From assembly GCF_023333585.1 (NCBI RefSeq), contig NZ_JAIQZN010000009.1, forward strand, positions 62,001 through 126,000: a DNA stretch of 64,000 nt. Direction: 5' to 3'. Below the pieces are notes generated by a model. It made no database searches. It saw only the letters and a program-made list of their open reading frames with translations, and had not been told where the DNA came from. A program made the translations under genes and the position numbers. This DNA is from Argonema antarcticum A004/B2. Its GTDB lineage: Bacteria; Cyanobacteriota; Cyanobacteriia; Cyanobacteriales; Aerosakkonemataceae. Positions 43,649 through 51,591 of this stretch are shown in pieces. Position 1 is the first letter of the stretch, and each line of letters opens with the position of its first letter.

Positions 43649-44098
43649 TTAGCTAATATCTGTTGCTGTTAGCGGTTCGCCGACAGAAGATGACTTAGTG
43701 CCTTGGAAGGCTTCTAACATAATTGGAGGAATAGCTTTTGGGCGCATTGTTGCCAAGTTCACCCACACCCACAAAACTTCTGCTTTCACCACTAACTCTT
43801 CTTTTCCTAAAATACGAAGTTCGTAACGACGGATCGCACGGGAACCGCGAAGTTCTTGTAACCAAGTAGTAATTTCTATAATATCGCCTGCCACTGCTGG
43901 ACGCAGATAATCTATTTCCAAACGGCGCATTACGAACACTCCGCCTAATTCATGGTAGCGTTCCACCGTAAAACCTATGTGTTCGGAATGTTCGATTCCC
44001 GCCTGTTCTAAATAATGCTGATAAACGGCGTTGTTAACGTGACCGAGGGCGTCCATTTCGTAATGCCGTACTTTTAATTGTGTGATGAATTTTTCCAT
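43649..44098 (-). CDS. 4HBT hotdog-fold acyl-CoA thioesterase
   Basis: 149 residues. The YbgC/4-hydroxybenzoyl-CoA thioesterase motif is visible as VRHYEMDALGHVNNAVYQHY, with the catalytic Asp in EMDALGHVNN. It hydrolyses acyl- or aroyl-CoA thioesters; in cyanobacteria one such enzyme releases 1,4-dihydroxy-2-naphthoate for phylloquinone synthesis, but this assignment cannot be decided here. The next motif, GVFVMRRLEIDYLRPAVAGD, is also standard. Monocistronic, followed upstream by a hairpin repeat. Confidence 0.85.
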   Translation of the reverse strand: MEKFITQLKVRHYEMDALGHVNNAVYQHYLEQAGIEHSEHIGFTVERYHELGGVFVMRRLEIDYLRPAVAGDIIEITTWLQELRGSRAIRRYELRILGKEELVVKAEVLWVWVNLATMRPKAIPPIMLEAFQGTKSSSVGEPLTATDIS

Positions 44099-44167
44099 GA
44101 TTTTCCTTTAATGCTCTCTGATGTTGGGTTTCGCTGTCCCACGGGCAAAATCTATAATCTTCGCTAC

Positions 44168-44204
44168 CCAGAAACCCGCTTTATTGAAGAAACCGGGTTT
44201 CTGG
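44168..44204. repeat. aaacccggttt hairpin repeat
   Basis: ccagaaacccgctttattga pairs with gaaaccgggtttctgg; one mismatch in the stem. Confidence 0.7.
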
Positions 44205-44303
44205 GGTGTACTTCATGCAACTGAAAACCGCTGTAGTCTAGATTGATTTTTAAATTATTATCCCACGTATCCCAATATTGACATAATCAATTATTATTGA
44301 TTG

Positions 44304-44395
44304 TATAGCAACCGCCAAGGCGGTTACGACGTTCTTAATTTCTGAAGCGCTTGATTCTAGACCCTTCTGACCCTAGCCCCTAGTCCCTAGCTATA
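44304..44395 (+). repeat. tatagc-ended dispersed element, copy B
   Basis: Opens tatagcaaccgccaaggcgg, then a variable middle with ttgattctag, then cccctag-type heptamers and cctagctata. It is 92 bp long. Confidence 0.75.
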
Positions 44396-44414
44396 GTGTT
44401 GCAGTCAATCAATA

Positions 44415-44999
44415 ATGAAAGAATTACTACTGGGAAAATACTTGACTTTTGAGGACTTTTGTACTTGTACCAATACTTATCAGAAGTACGCCGAACAAAT
44501 CAATCCCTTTCCCGAAAACTTAGAAGAAACATTGCCTGCACTCCAAGATTTATACCGATTTATTTTAGAGCCGATCATTGAATTTTTTGGTCGCGATAAG
44601 TTTCGTCTTACTTATGGGTTTTGCTCGAAAGATTTGAAAAGATATCTGGAAAAGAAAGATCCGGTGACGGGACAAAAAAATGGTCGAGTTGCTCCCAATA
44701 TCGATCAGCATATAGCGCATGAGGTGAATAAAAACGGTAAGTATTATTGCCAAAGATTAGGAGCGTCTTGCGATTTTTCGATCGAGGGGGAGATGAGCGA
44801 TCGCATTGTCGATTGGATTTTATCACAAAAGCTACCTTTCGATTCTCTATATTATTACGGTGCGGATAGACCAATTCACATCAGTTATGGCCCACAACAC
44901 AAAAGAGAGATTTGGACGTTCAATTCATCGGGACAACCGACGCGAAAAGGGATTGCACATTGGGTGGAATTAGCCAACCAGTTAAAAATTAAAAAGTAA
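44415..44999 (+). CDS. Peptidase M15-like protein
   Basis: 194 residues. The C-terminal half resembles the M15 (D-Ala-D-Ala carboxypeptidase, Hedgehog-like) fold: RLGASCDFSI in the place of the zinc-binding HxxGxAxD motif and the later RPIHISYGP in the place of wiHvsy. The first zinc His is replaced (QRLG), although DQHIAHEV lies close upstream, so peptidase activity is doubtful. The N-terminus (KYLTFEDFCTCTNTYQKYAE) is not recognised. No signal peptide, which argues against a cell-wall role. Promoter just after a tatagc element. Confidence 0.6.
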   Translation: MKELLLGKYLTFEDFCTCTNTYQKYAEQINPFPENLEETLPALQDLYRFILEPIIEFFGRDKFRLTYGFCSKDLKRYLEKKDPVTGQKNGRVAPNIDQHIAHEVNKNGKYYCQRLGASCDFSIEGEMSDRIVDWILSQKLPFDSLYYYGADRPIHISYGPQHKREIWTFNSSGQPTRKGIAHWVELANQLKIKK

Positions 45000-45395
45000 A
45001 ATAGAAGTAACCTTTCAGGAGTTGAGAATGTCCTAACCGACTCATCGGTTGCTATAACTTAAGAAGGGGCGAGCGTTGAGGGAAGAGTAAGAATTGCTTT
45101 GTTGGGTTTCGTTGCTACAAAGAGATTAGCTGAAATTATATCATGTTTGTTTTGTCGATCGTGCAATATGGGGAAGTTTGGAAGAGATCGATCGCATCCC
45201 CACTCAAGTCCGCCAGCCCGCCTGCGATTCAAATCGCAGGCTAATAGCTAAAGTCCACTCAAGTGGACTGAATACTGAATATTAATCTGACAGTCCATTA
45301 AAATGGACTTGGGCTATTAGCCTGGGATTTGAATCGCAGGCGGGTGAGTACGTAGTGCAAGATCTGAGTTGAGCGCAAATTTAGAAAAGATCGCA
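45000..45395. other. Spacer with four-hairpin element
   Basis: 396 bases between the M15-like gene and tpsA-1. Only the element at 45217-45344 and the flank shared with 48360-48546 stand out. Confidence 0.55.
45217..45344. repeat. Four-hairpin element, copy 2
   Basis: First hairpin cctgcgattcaaatcgcagg, then agtccactcaagtggact, agtccattaaaatggact, and a fourth with cctgggatttgaatcgcagg (one-strand change). The outer arms cccgcctgcg and cgcaggcggg pair perfectly. Flanks match copy 3 well beyond the element. Confidence 0.85.
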
Positions 45396-48236
45396 CTATT
45401 GCACACCACAACCGGGCATACTATTCCCAGAACTACTAACTGTTCCCCGATCGTTCGCCACCAGTTCCACTTCACCATTAGCATTCTTCTGCCATCCCGT
45501 CGCCTCGATAATAGGGGAATGGGGAATGGCGATCGCAAAGATCGAAATTCCTCCACTCCCCCCCTCTCCCACTCCCCCCCTCTCCCACTCTCCCACTCTC
45601 CCCCTCTCCCGCTCCCCGTTAAGAGTTCCTGTGTTATACCAACCGTTGAGAGCTTCGTAAGGGGTGACGGGTAAACCGCCGCGTCCGACGACGGCAAAGC
45701 GATTTCCCCCTGAAGCTGGACAACCTTGGGCAATGCTTCCGCTCAGTTCCTCGAAATTTGCCGACAATTCCACTAAACCAGAACTGGGGTCAACATCCGG
45801 TGTGTTGATTTCTACAGTCCCATTGAACTGAGGGCCAAGTTCAGAAGTAGCGGTGATATCGCTAGAAGGAGTCAGTTCATCCCGGAACTGAGTGCCAAAA
45901 ATACCTTGTGCAGTGATACTCACCCTACCGCCAGAACCTTGTTGTGCGTTGGCAGTAATGTCGCTATTTTCCAGAGCTACTAAGGTATTGGTATTAATAT
46001 TGATGTTACCGCCAGTAGTATTACCCGCATCTGTTGCGATGCGACTATTGCGGCGCAATTGGAGATCCCGTGCTTGGAGGTTAATATTTGCTCCTGTACC
46101 GGATGCAGTTCTGCCATCAATGCTACCTTGGTTATCGAGAACTAGAGCATCACCTACAACATTAATATTACCAGCCCGCCCCGTTCCCAACGCCTGGACA
46201 TTGACCGTCGCTCCATCCCGGACAATTAATCGATTTGCATTCAGATTCACCGAACCCGCATTCGCCGTAGCGCTGGGATTGGAAAAGGTCAACACGCTGC
46301 CAACGGAAGCCTCAATTTTACTAATAAATCGACCGTTATTCCCACTGCCAATGACTTCTACACGACCCGCATCAATCGTGACGTTTCCGGCATCTCCCGC
46401 ACCTAAAGATGCCGCAGTAATTATGCCTCCATCCCGCAGGATCAGCACGGGGGTGTAAATTTGGATATCGCCTGCTCGATTCGAGGTAGTGGTTTGAGTG
46501 GCGAGAAAACTAGGAATCTGACCCATATTCGCCAAAACCCCAGAGATACCAACCACTTCTATCGACTCAGCGGCCCTAATTGTTAAATTCCCCCCAGATC
46601 CCCCAGTCGTAGCAAATAAGCTTTCTCCTATAATGGCACCACTTGATAAAGTAATCCCGGCTCCCTCTGAGGCAATCAACCGCTTCGTGTCGATGGTGAC
46701 ATCTCCCGCCCTGCCATTCAAACCGATCGCGTTCGTACCGATAAAGGTTTGCACCGCAGTTCCAGTAGGACTGCGTAACACTTCTACTGATTCAGACGCT
46801 GTAATATTGATATTCCCCGCTGCTGCATTAGTGCGGGTAATGCTGGCGATTACACCACCATCCCGCACTATCAACCGTTCTCCCTCAAAGGTAATGTTTC
46901 CTCCTGTACCTGTACTCCCCTGCAATGTGCCGTTGTTGATACCAGAACCAGCCAGATCGAAAACTCTGGCACGGATGGTCAGATTTCCCCCATTGCCGGA
47001 ACTTAACGTGGCGCTACCTACTCCCACCCCATTTTCTATCAGCACTCTAGGGGCATCAATCGTAATATTTCCGGCGTTTCCAGAACCAGCAGTGCTACTA
47101 ACGAGAACAATTTGCGGGTCAAAAGGGTCGATAGTTCCCGATACCAGCAACTTAGCGAGAAACTGTTGATAACTCTCAAATCCAATCCCACTGAGTTCAA
47201 CTGAGTCAGTAGCGCGGATATTCACAGCACCCCCCGTACCATTTCCCACTGTCAGGGTGGATATTAGCGCTCCACCCTCTGCCCGCAACTTTTGGGCATT
47301 AATGTCAATATCTCTACCATCAATATTTCCCAGGGTCAGTCCATAAATTCCTGAACTGCTGATGGTGACATTTCCACCCCTGATGTCAATTTTTCCACCT
47401 CCTAATCCGCTGGTATTTATAAATGCACCATTCATTTCAATATTGCCAAAAGTCGGAATATTGCTGTAGTTTAAATTCACACCAAAAGCCGTTGGTTCAA
47501 ATTGCACTAAACCTGGACTTTTGACGCTACCCAGTAATATTTGTCCGGTATAAGCTGTGAGATTTCCTCCTAGCAGTTGGATATCACCACCAATTAAGGC
47601 TAAAGTTTGACCGGGAGCTACTGCTAAACCAAGTTTGTTAGAAACAGGAATTTCTATGGGTAAGGGTGGCAAGGTTGGTGTGGGGCCGATCGCTTGGGAA
47701 GTGTTGACAATTGCACCGGGATTCGCTCCAAATTGTAAACCTATGGGTACATTTATTGTTAGCAAAGATGGTGCTGTTGGATTTGTGGTACTGAATTCGC
47801 TGCCATCTATAAATCTAATACTATTAGCTGTTGAACCTATAAACGAACCGCCGATATTTAATTGGGCATTCTGGCCAAATATAATGCCGTTGGGATTAAT
47901 TAAAAATAAGTTGGCTGTGCCGTTGGCTCTAATCAATCCATCTATATTTGAGATATTCTTACCAGTGACGCGACTGAAAATATTTTGAATATCTAATCCG
48001 TTATTGAAAAATGCTTCTGTACCTGTGGGAACGGAAAATTCTTGAAAACTGTGAAATAAATTGCTACCATTAGTTGTACCGCCTTCGATGCTGATACTAT
48101 TGCCATTTGGAATCGCTACACTATTGCTCGGTAGTGTGGCATCTGGGATGATTTGTGCAATGGTGGGGTGATTGGTAGTTAGGCACAAAAAGGAAAGTGT
48201 GCTGGCAAAACAGAGGGAATAATTGAGTTGCTTCAT
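45396..48236 (-). CDS. Two-partner-secretion exoprotein (haemagglutinin-like), tpsA-1
   Basis: 946 residues. Signal peptide (about 1-28, ending PTIAQ), then a TPS secretion domain (about 29-150; VAIPNGNSISIEG, NIFSRVTGKN, LFLINPNGIIFGQNAQLNIG), then about 700 residues of beta-helix with repeats such as GNITIDAPRV and GGNLTIRAAESIEV. It would be threaded through an outer-membrane TpsB pore, which is not in the window, and act as adhesin or surface fibre. The C-terminus has GERERGRVGEWERGGVGEGG, encoded by a heptamer tract that has invaded the gene. First of three tandem paralogues. Confidence 0.88.
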   Translation of the reverse strand: MKQLNYSLCFASTLSFLCLTTNHPTIAQIIPDATLPSNSVAIPNGNSISIEGGTTNGSNLFHSFQEFSVPTGTEAFFNNGLDIQNIFSRVTGKNISNIDGLIRANGTANLFLINPNGIIFGQNAQLNIGGSFIGSTANSIRFIDGSEFSTTNPTAPSLLTINVPIGLQFGANPGAIVNTSQAIGPTPTLPPLPIEIPVSNKLGLAVAPGQTLALIGGDIQLLGGNLTAYTGQILLGSVKSPGLVQFEPTAFGVNLNYSNIPTFGNIEMNGAFINTSGLGGGKIDIRGGNVTISSSGIYGLTLGNIDGRDIDINAQKLRAEGGALISTLTVGNGTGGAVNIRATDSVELSGIGFESYQQFLAKLLVSGTIDPFDPQIVLVSSTAGSGNAGNITIDAPRVLIENGVGVGSATLSSGNGGNLTIRARVFDLAGSGINNGTLQGSTGTGGNITFEGERLIVRDGGVIASITRTNAAAGNINITASESVEVLRSPTGTAVQTFIGTNAIGLNGRAGDVTIDTKRLIASEGAGITLSSGAIIGESLFATTGGSGGNLTIRAAESIEVVGISGVLANMGQIPSFLATQTTTSNRAGDIQIYTPVLILRDGGIITAASLGAGDAGNVTIDAGRVEVIGSGNNGRFISKIEASVGSVLTFSNPSATANAGSVNLNANRLIVRDGATVNVQALGTGRAGNINVVGDALVLDNQGSIDGRTASGTGANINLQARDLQLRRNSRIATDAGNTTGGNININTNTLVALENSDITANAQQGSGGRVSITAQGIFGTQFRDELTPSSDITATSELGPQFNGTVEINTPDVDPSSGLVELSANFEELSGSIAQGCPASGGNRFAVVGRGGLPVTPYEALNGWYNTGTLNGERERGRVGEWERGGVGEGGSGGISIFAIAIPHSPIIEATGWQKNANGEVELVANDRGTVSSSGNSMPGCGVQ
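45553..45620. repeat. STRR tract inside tpsA-1 coding region
   Basis: ccactccccccctctcccac and similar units, the same kind of array as in the spacer at 26515. Read in frame on the minus strand it gives Gly/Glu/Arg-rich peptide near the C-terminus. The paralogues at 48648 and 51592 lack it. Confidence 0.85.
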
Positions 48237-48647
48237 TATGTTTGAAAGGGCGATCGCACCTAGCTTGAGTCTAAATTCTCGTTTTCTGGCATCTGCACCA
48301 ATGGCTGATTATATCCTGTTTTGCCTTGTCAATCATCCAATCGGAGGAAATTTGGGTGCGATCGCATCCCCACTCAAGTCCGCCAGCCCGCCTGCGATTC
48401 AAATCGCTTTTCTGATAGCTAAAGTCCACAAAGCGTGGACTGAATACTGAATACTAATCTGACAGTCCATTTTAATGGACTTGGGCTATTAGCCTGGGAT
48501 TTGAATCCCAGGCGGGTGAATACGTAGTGCAAGATCTGAGTTGAGCGCTCGCTTCTCGAAGAGCGAATCAGCACCAATGGCTGATTATATCCTGTTTTGC
48601 TTTGTCAATCATCCAATAGGAGGAAATTTGGGTGCGATCGCGATCGC
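48237..48647. other. Spacer between tpsA-1 and tpsA-2
   Basis: 411 bases. Leader module 48250-48368 (cctagcttgagtctaaattc; gcaccaatggctgattatat), four-hairpin element 48387-48516, then a second copy of the module (48568-48647). The same module precedes tpsA-2 at 51469-51591. Confidence 0.75.
48387..48516. repeat. Four-hairpin element, copy 3
   Basis: The second hairpin is agtccacaaagcgtggact, the third agtccattttaatggact, the fourth cctgggatttgaatcccagg. The right half of hairpin 1 is altered (aaatcgcttttctgatagc), so hairpin 1 is weakened here. Confidence 0.85.
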
Positions 48648-51458
48648 TCAAACACCACAACTAGGATTAATATACCAAGGACTACCATCGGCTCCCTTCT
48701 CATTCGCCACCAATTCTACCTGCCCATTTTGATTAATCTTCCATCCCGTCGCTTCGATCGTTGGCGATCGCTGATTCGGAAAAGGGAAATTCTCTGCTTG
48801 TATGCCTTGTAACCCTGAGTCCCTCTGCTGTCCAACACTTCGCAAATCCACCCAAACAGCGCTGCCTGTAAGGGGTTGACTGGGGGGTGTCGGTAAGCCA
48901 CCCCGTCCGGTAACTCTCAAACTATTTCCTTTAGCAGCAGCACAACTTCGGGCAACTAGATTGCTGAAATCGGTGAAATTGACTGACAATTCCACTAAGC
49001 CAGAAGCAGGATCGACATTGGGGGTGTTGATTTGGACAGTCCCGCTAAACTGCGGGCCAAGGTCAGAAGTAGCAGTGATATCACTCTGTGGAGTCAGACT
49101 TTCTCGGAATTGAGTGCCAAAAATACCTTGTGCGGTGATACTTACCCTGCCTCCACTACCTTGTATTGCATTAGCAGTAATATCGCTATTTTCCAGAGCT
49201 ACTAAGGTATTGGTGTTGATATCAATGTTACCGCTAGTAGCATTACCCGCATTAGTCGAGATTCGACTATTGCCGCGCAATTGGATGTTTTGCGCCTGGA
49301 GGTTAATATTTCCCCCGCCGCCGATGTCAGTTGTGCCATTAATGCTGCCTTTGTTATCAAGGGCAATTGAATCAGCTACAACCGTGAGAGTACCAGCATT
49401 TGGCGTACCCTGGGCCCGGACGTTGATCGCTGCCCCATCTCGAACAATCAATCGACCTACATTTAGATTAATTGAACCCGCATTTCCCGTAGCATTGGGA
49501 ATAGGAGTACCGAGGAAATTGCCAGCCGAAACGTCAATTTGACTAATCAATTGACCGTCAAGAGCAGTGCCACTCACTTCTACGCTAGAGGCATCAATCG
49601 TGAGATTGCCTGCATTTCCTGTACCAAAAGCAGACATGAAAATTATTCCCCCATCCCGCACTCTCAGCACGGGCGTGGCAATGTAAATATTGCCTCCCCC
49701 ATTAGAGCTACTGGTTTCACTGGCGAGGAAACTAAAACTGTATCCTCCATTTGCCAAAAGTCCAGAGATACCTGCTAACTCTACCGACTCAGAAGCCCTA
49801 ATTGTCAAATTGCCTCCGGGGCCCCCATTAGAAAAGCTACTGTTGCCAAGAGTCCCACCGCTCGATACAGCAATTCCGGCTCCTTGGGCAACAATTAACT
49901 GCTTGGTGTCGAGAGTGATATCCCCGGCTCTACCTTTCCCATTGGGATCTATAGATATGGCGCTGATCAAAGTTTGGATCGAACTTCCAGGGAGAGTCCT
50001 TAACACTTCTACTGATTCAGCCGCTGTAATGTCGATATTCCCCGCTGCTCCCTCACCGCTGGTGATACTGGTGAGAAGACCACCATCGCGCATGGTTAAT
50101 TTCTGGACAGCAACGGTAATGTTTCCCGCTGTGCCACTACTGCCCAGTAATGAGCCACTGCTGAGCGTAGAACCAGCCTGATCGAAAACGTTGGCACGGA
50201 TGTTGATATTTCCCCCATTTCCCGCACCAGAAGTGGGCGTACCTCCTACTACTCCATCGCGCATCAGCAAGCGTCCAGTATCGATCGCAATGTCTCCAGC
50301 AGTTCCAGTGCCAACAGTGCCAGTGAGCAGAACAAGTTGCGGATCAAAAGGGTCGATTGTTCCCGATCTCCGAAAATTAACTAATAATTTTTGATAACTG
50401 TCAAATCCAATCCCGCTTATTTCTACTGAGTCAGTACCACGGATGTTGATATCGCTTCCATTTCCATCTCCCAGTGTAGGGGTGGAAATTTGCGACCCTT
50501 TATCTACTCGCAAGTTTTGGGCATTGATGTCAATCCCTCTACCATCAATATTTCCCAGTGTCAGTCCCAAAATTCCTGAACTGCTAAGAATAACATTCCC
50601 ACCTCTGACATCAATTTTTCCACCTCCTAATCCGCTGGTATTTATCAACGAACTGTTGATTTCAATATTGCCGAAGTTCTGAATATTGCCATAGTTTAAA
50701 TTCAACCCCAGTGGCGTTGGTACGAAACTCACCAAACCGGGACTTGCGACACTACCTAAAAGAATTTGTCCGGTACTGGCGGTTAAATTGCCAGCATCAA
50801 GTTGGATGTCGCCACCGACTAAGGCTAAAGTTTGACCTGGTTGTACTGCTAATCCAACGTTATTGGCGTTGGGTATTGGTAGGGGAATTGTGGGGATGTT
50901 TGCTGGGAAAGTTGCGATCGATCTATTAATGATACTCCCTGGATTCGCTCCAAATTGTAAACCTATGGGTACATTTATTGTTAGCAAAGATGGCGCTGTT
51001 GGATTTGTGGTACTGAATTCGCTGCCATCTATAAATCTAATGCTATTAGCTGTTGAACCGATAAACGAACCGCCGATATTTAATTGCGCGTTCTGTCCGA
51101 ATATAATGCCGTTGGGATTAATTAAAAATAAGTTAGCTGTGCCGTTTGCTCTAATCAATCCATCTATATTTGAGATATTTTTACCAGTGACGCGACTGAA
51201 AATATTTTGAATATCTAATCCGTTATTGAAAAATGCTTCTGTACCTGTGGGGACGGAAAATTCTTGAAAACTGTGAAATAAATTGCTACCATTATTTGTA
51301 CCGCCTTCGATGCTGATACTATTGCCATTTGGAATCGCTACACTATTGCTCGGTAGTGTGGCATCTGGGACTATTTGTGCAATGGTGGGGTGATTGGTAG
51401 TTAGGCACAAAAAGGAAAGTGTGCTGGCAAGACAGAGGGAGTAATTTAGTTGTTTCAT
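48648..51458 (-). CDS. Two-partner-secretion exoprotein, tpsA-2
   Basis: The start is set at the ATG before KQLNYSLCLASTLSFLC by comparison with tpsA-1; the longer frame from 51647 reads a repeat module. 936 residues. Signal peptide, TPS domain (VTGKNISNIDGLIRANGTAN) and beta-helix as in tpsA-1. The first 170 residues are almost identical to tpsA-1, whereas the last 160 are identical to tpsA-3 (481 bases without a difference). This mosaic indicates gene conversion. C-terminal domain VDLRSVGQQRDSGLQGIQ and the end PSCGV. Outer-surface adhesin role inferred from family. Confidence 0.88.
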   Translation of the reverse strand: MKQLNYSLCLASTLSFLCLTTNHPTIAQIVPDATLPSNSVAIPNGNSISIEGGTNNGSNLFHSFQEFSVPTGTEAFFNNGLDIQNIFSRVTGKNISNIDGLIRANGTANLFLINPNGIIFGQNAQLNIGGSFIGSTANSIRFIDGSEFSTTNPTAPSLLTINVPIGLQFGANPGSIINRSIATFPANIPTIPLPIPNANNVGLAVQPGQTLALVGGDIQLDAGNLTASTGQILLGSVASPGLVSFVPTPLGLNLNYGNIQNFGNIEINSSLINTSGLGGGKIDVRGGNVILSSSGILGLTLGNIDGRGIDINAQNLRVDKGSQISTPTLGDGNGSDINIRGTDSVEISGIGFDSYQKLLVNFRRSGTIDPFDPQLVLLTGTVGTGTAGDIAIDTGRLLMRDGVVGGTPTSGAGNGGNINIRANVFDQAGSTLSSGSLLGSSGTAGNITVAVQKLTMRDGGLLTSITSGEGAAGNIDITAAESVEVLRTLPGSSIQTLISAISIDPNGKGRAGDITLDTKQLIVAQGAGIAVSSGGTLGNSSFSNGGPGGNLTIRASESVELAGISGLLANGGYSFSFLASETSSSNGGGNIYIATPVLRVRDGGIIFMSAFGTGNAGNLTIDASSVEVSGTALDGQLISQIDVSAGNFLGTPIPNATGNAGSINLNVGRLIVRDGAAINVRAQGTPNAGTLTVVADSIALDNKGSINGTTDIGGGGNINLQAQNIQLRGNSRISTNAGNATSGNIDINTNTLVALENSDITANAIQGSGGRVSITAQGIFGTQFRESLTPQSDITATSDLGPQFSGTVQINTPNVDPASGLVELSVNFTDFSNLVARSCAAAKGNSLRVTGRGGLPTPPSQPLTGSAVWVDLRSVGQQRDSGLQGIQAENFPFPNQRSPTIEATGWKINQNGQVELVANEKGADGSPWYINPSCGV
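48671..49151. repeat. 481-bp block identical to 51615-52095
   Basis: Read line by line, no difference was found between the two blocks (offset 2944). It encodes the C-terminal region of tpsA-2 and tpsA-3. Divergence resumes sharply on both sides. Confidence 0.88.
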
Positions 51459-51468
51459 GTGTTGGGGG

Positions 51469-51591
51469 GTGCGATCGCACCTAGCTTGAACGCAAATTCT
51501 TGTTTTCTGGCATCTGCACCAATGGCTGATTATACCCTGTTTTGTTTGTAAATCATCCAAATGGAGGAAATTTGGGTGCGATCGCGATCGC
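51469..51591. repeat. Repeated leader module of tps genes
   Basis: gatcgcacctagcttgaacg, then gcatctgcaccaatggctga and tggaggaaatttgggtgcga. Other copies at 48250-48368 and 48568-48647. It fills the gap between tpsA-3 and tpsA-2 and presumably holds the tpsA-2 promoter. Confidence 0.75.

Larger units (their letters stand above)
44099..44414. other. Spacer with hairpin repeat and tatagc element
   Basis: 316 bases between divergent genes. Contains the aaacccggttt hairpin (44168-44204) and a tatagc element (44304-44395). No gene seen. Confidence 0.6.

Noticed and set aside
45892-51210. Long plus-strand ORFs opposite the tpsA genes
   Set aside because: They repeat in step with the minus-strand beta-helix repeats and lack ribosome sites; the minus-strand proteins have signal peptides and TPS domains.
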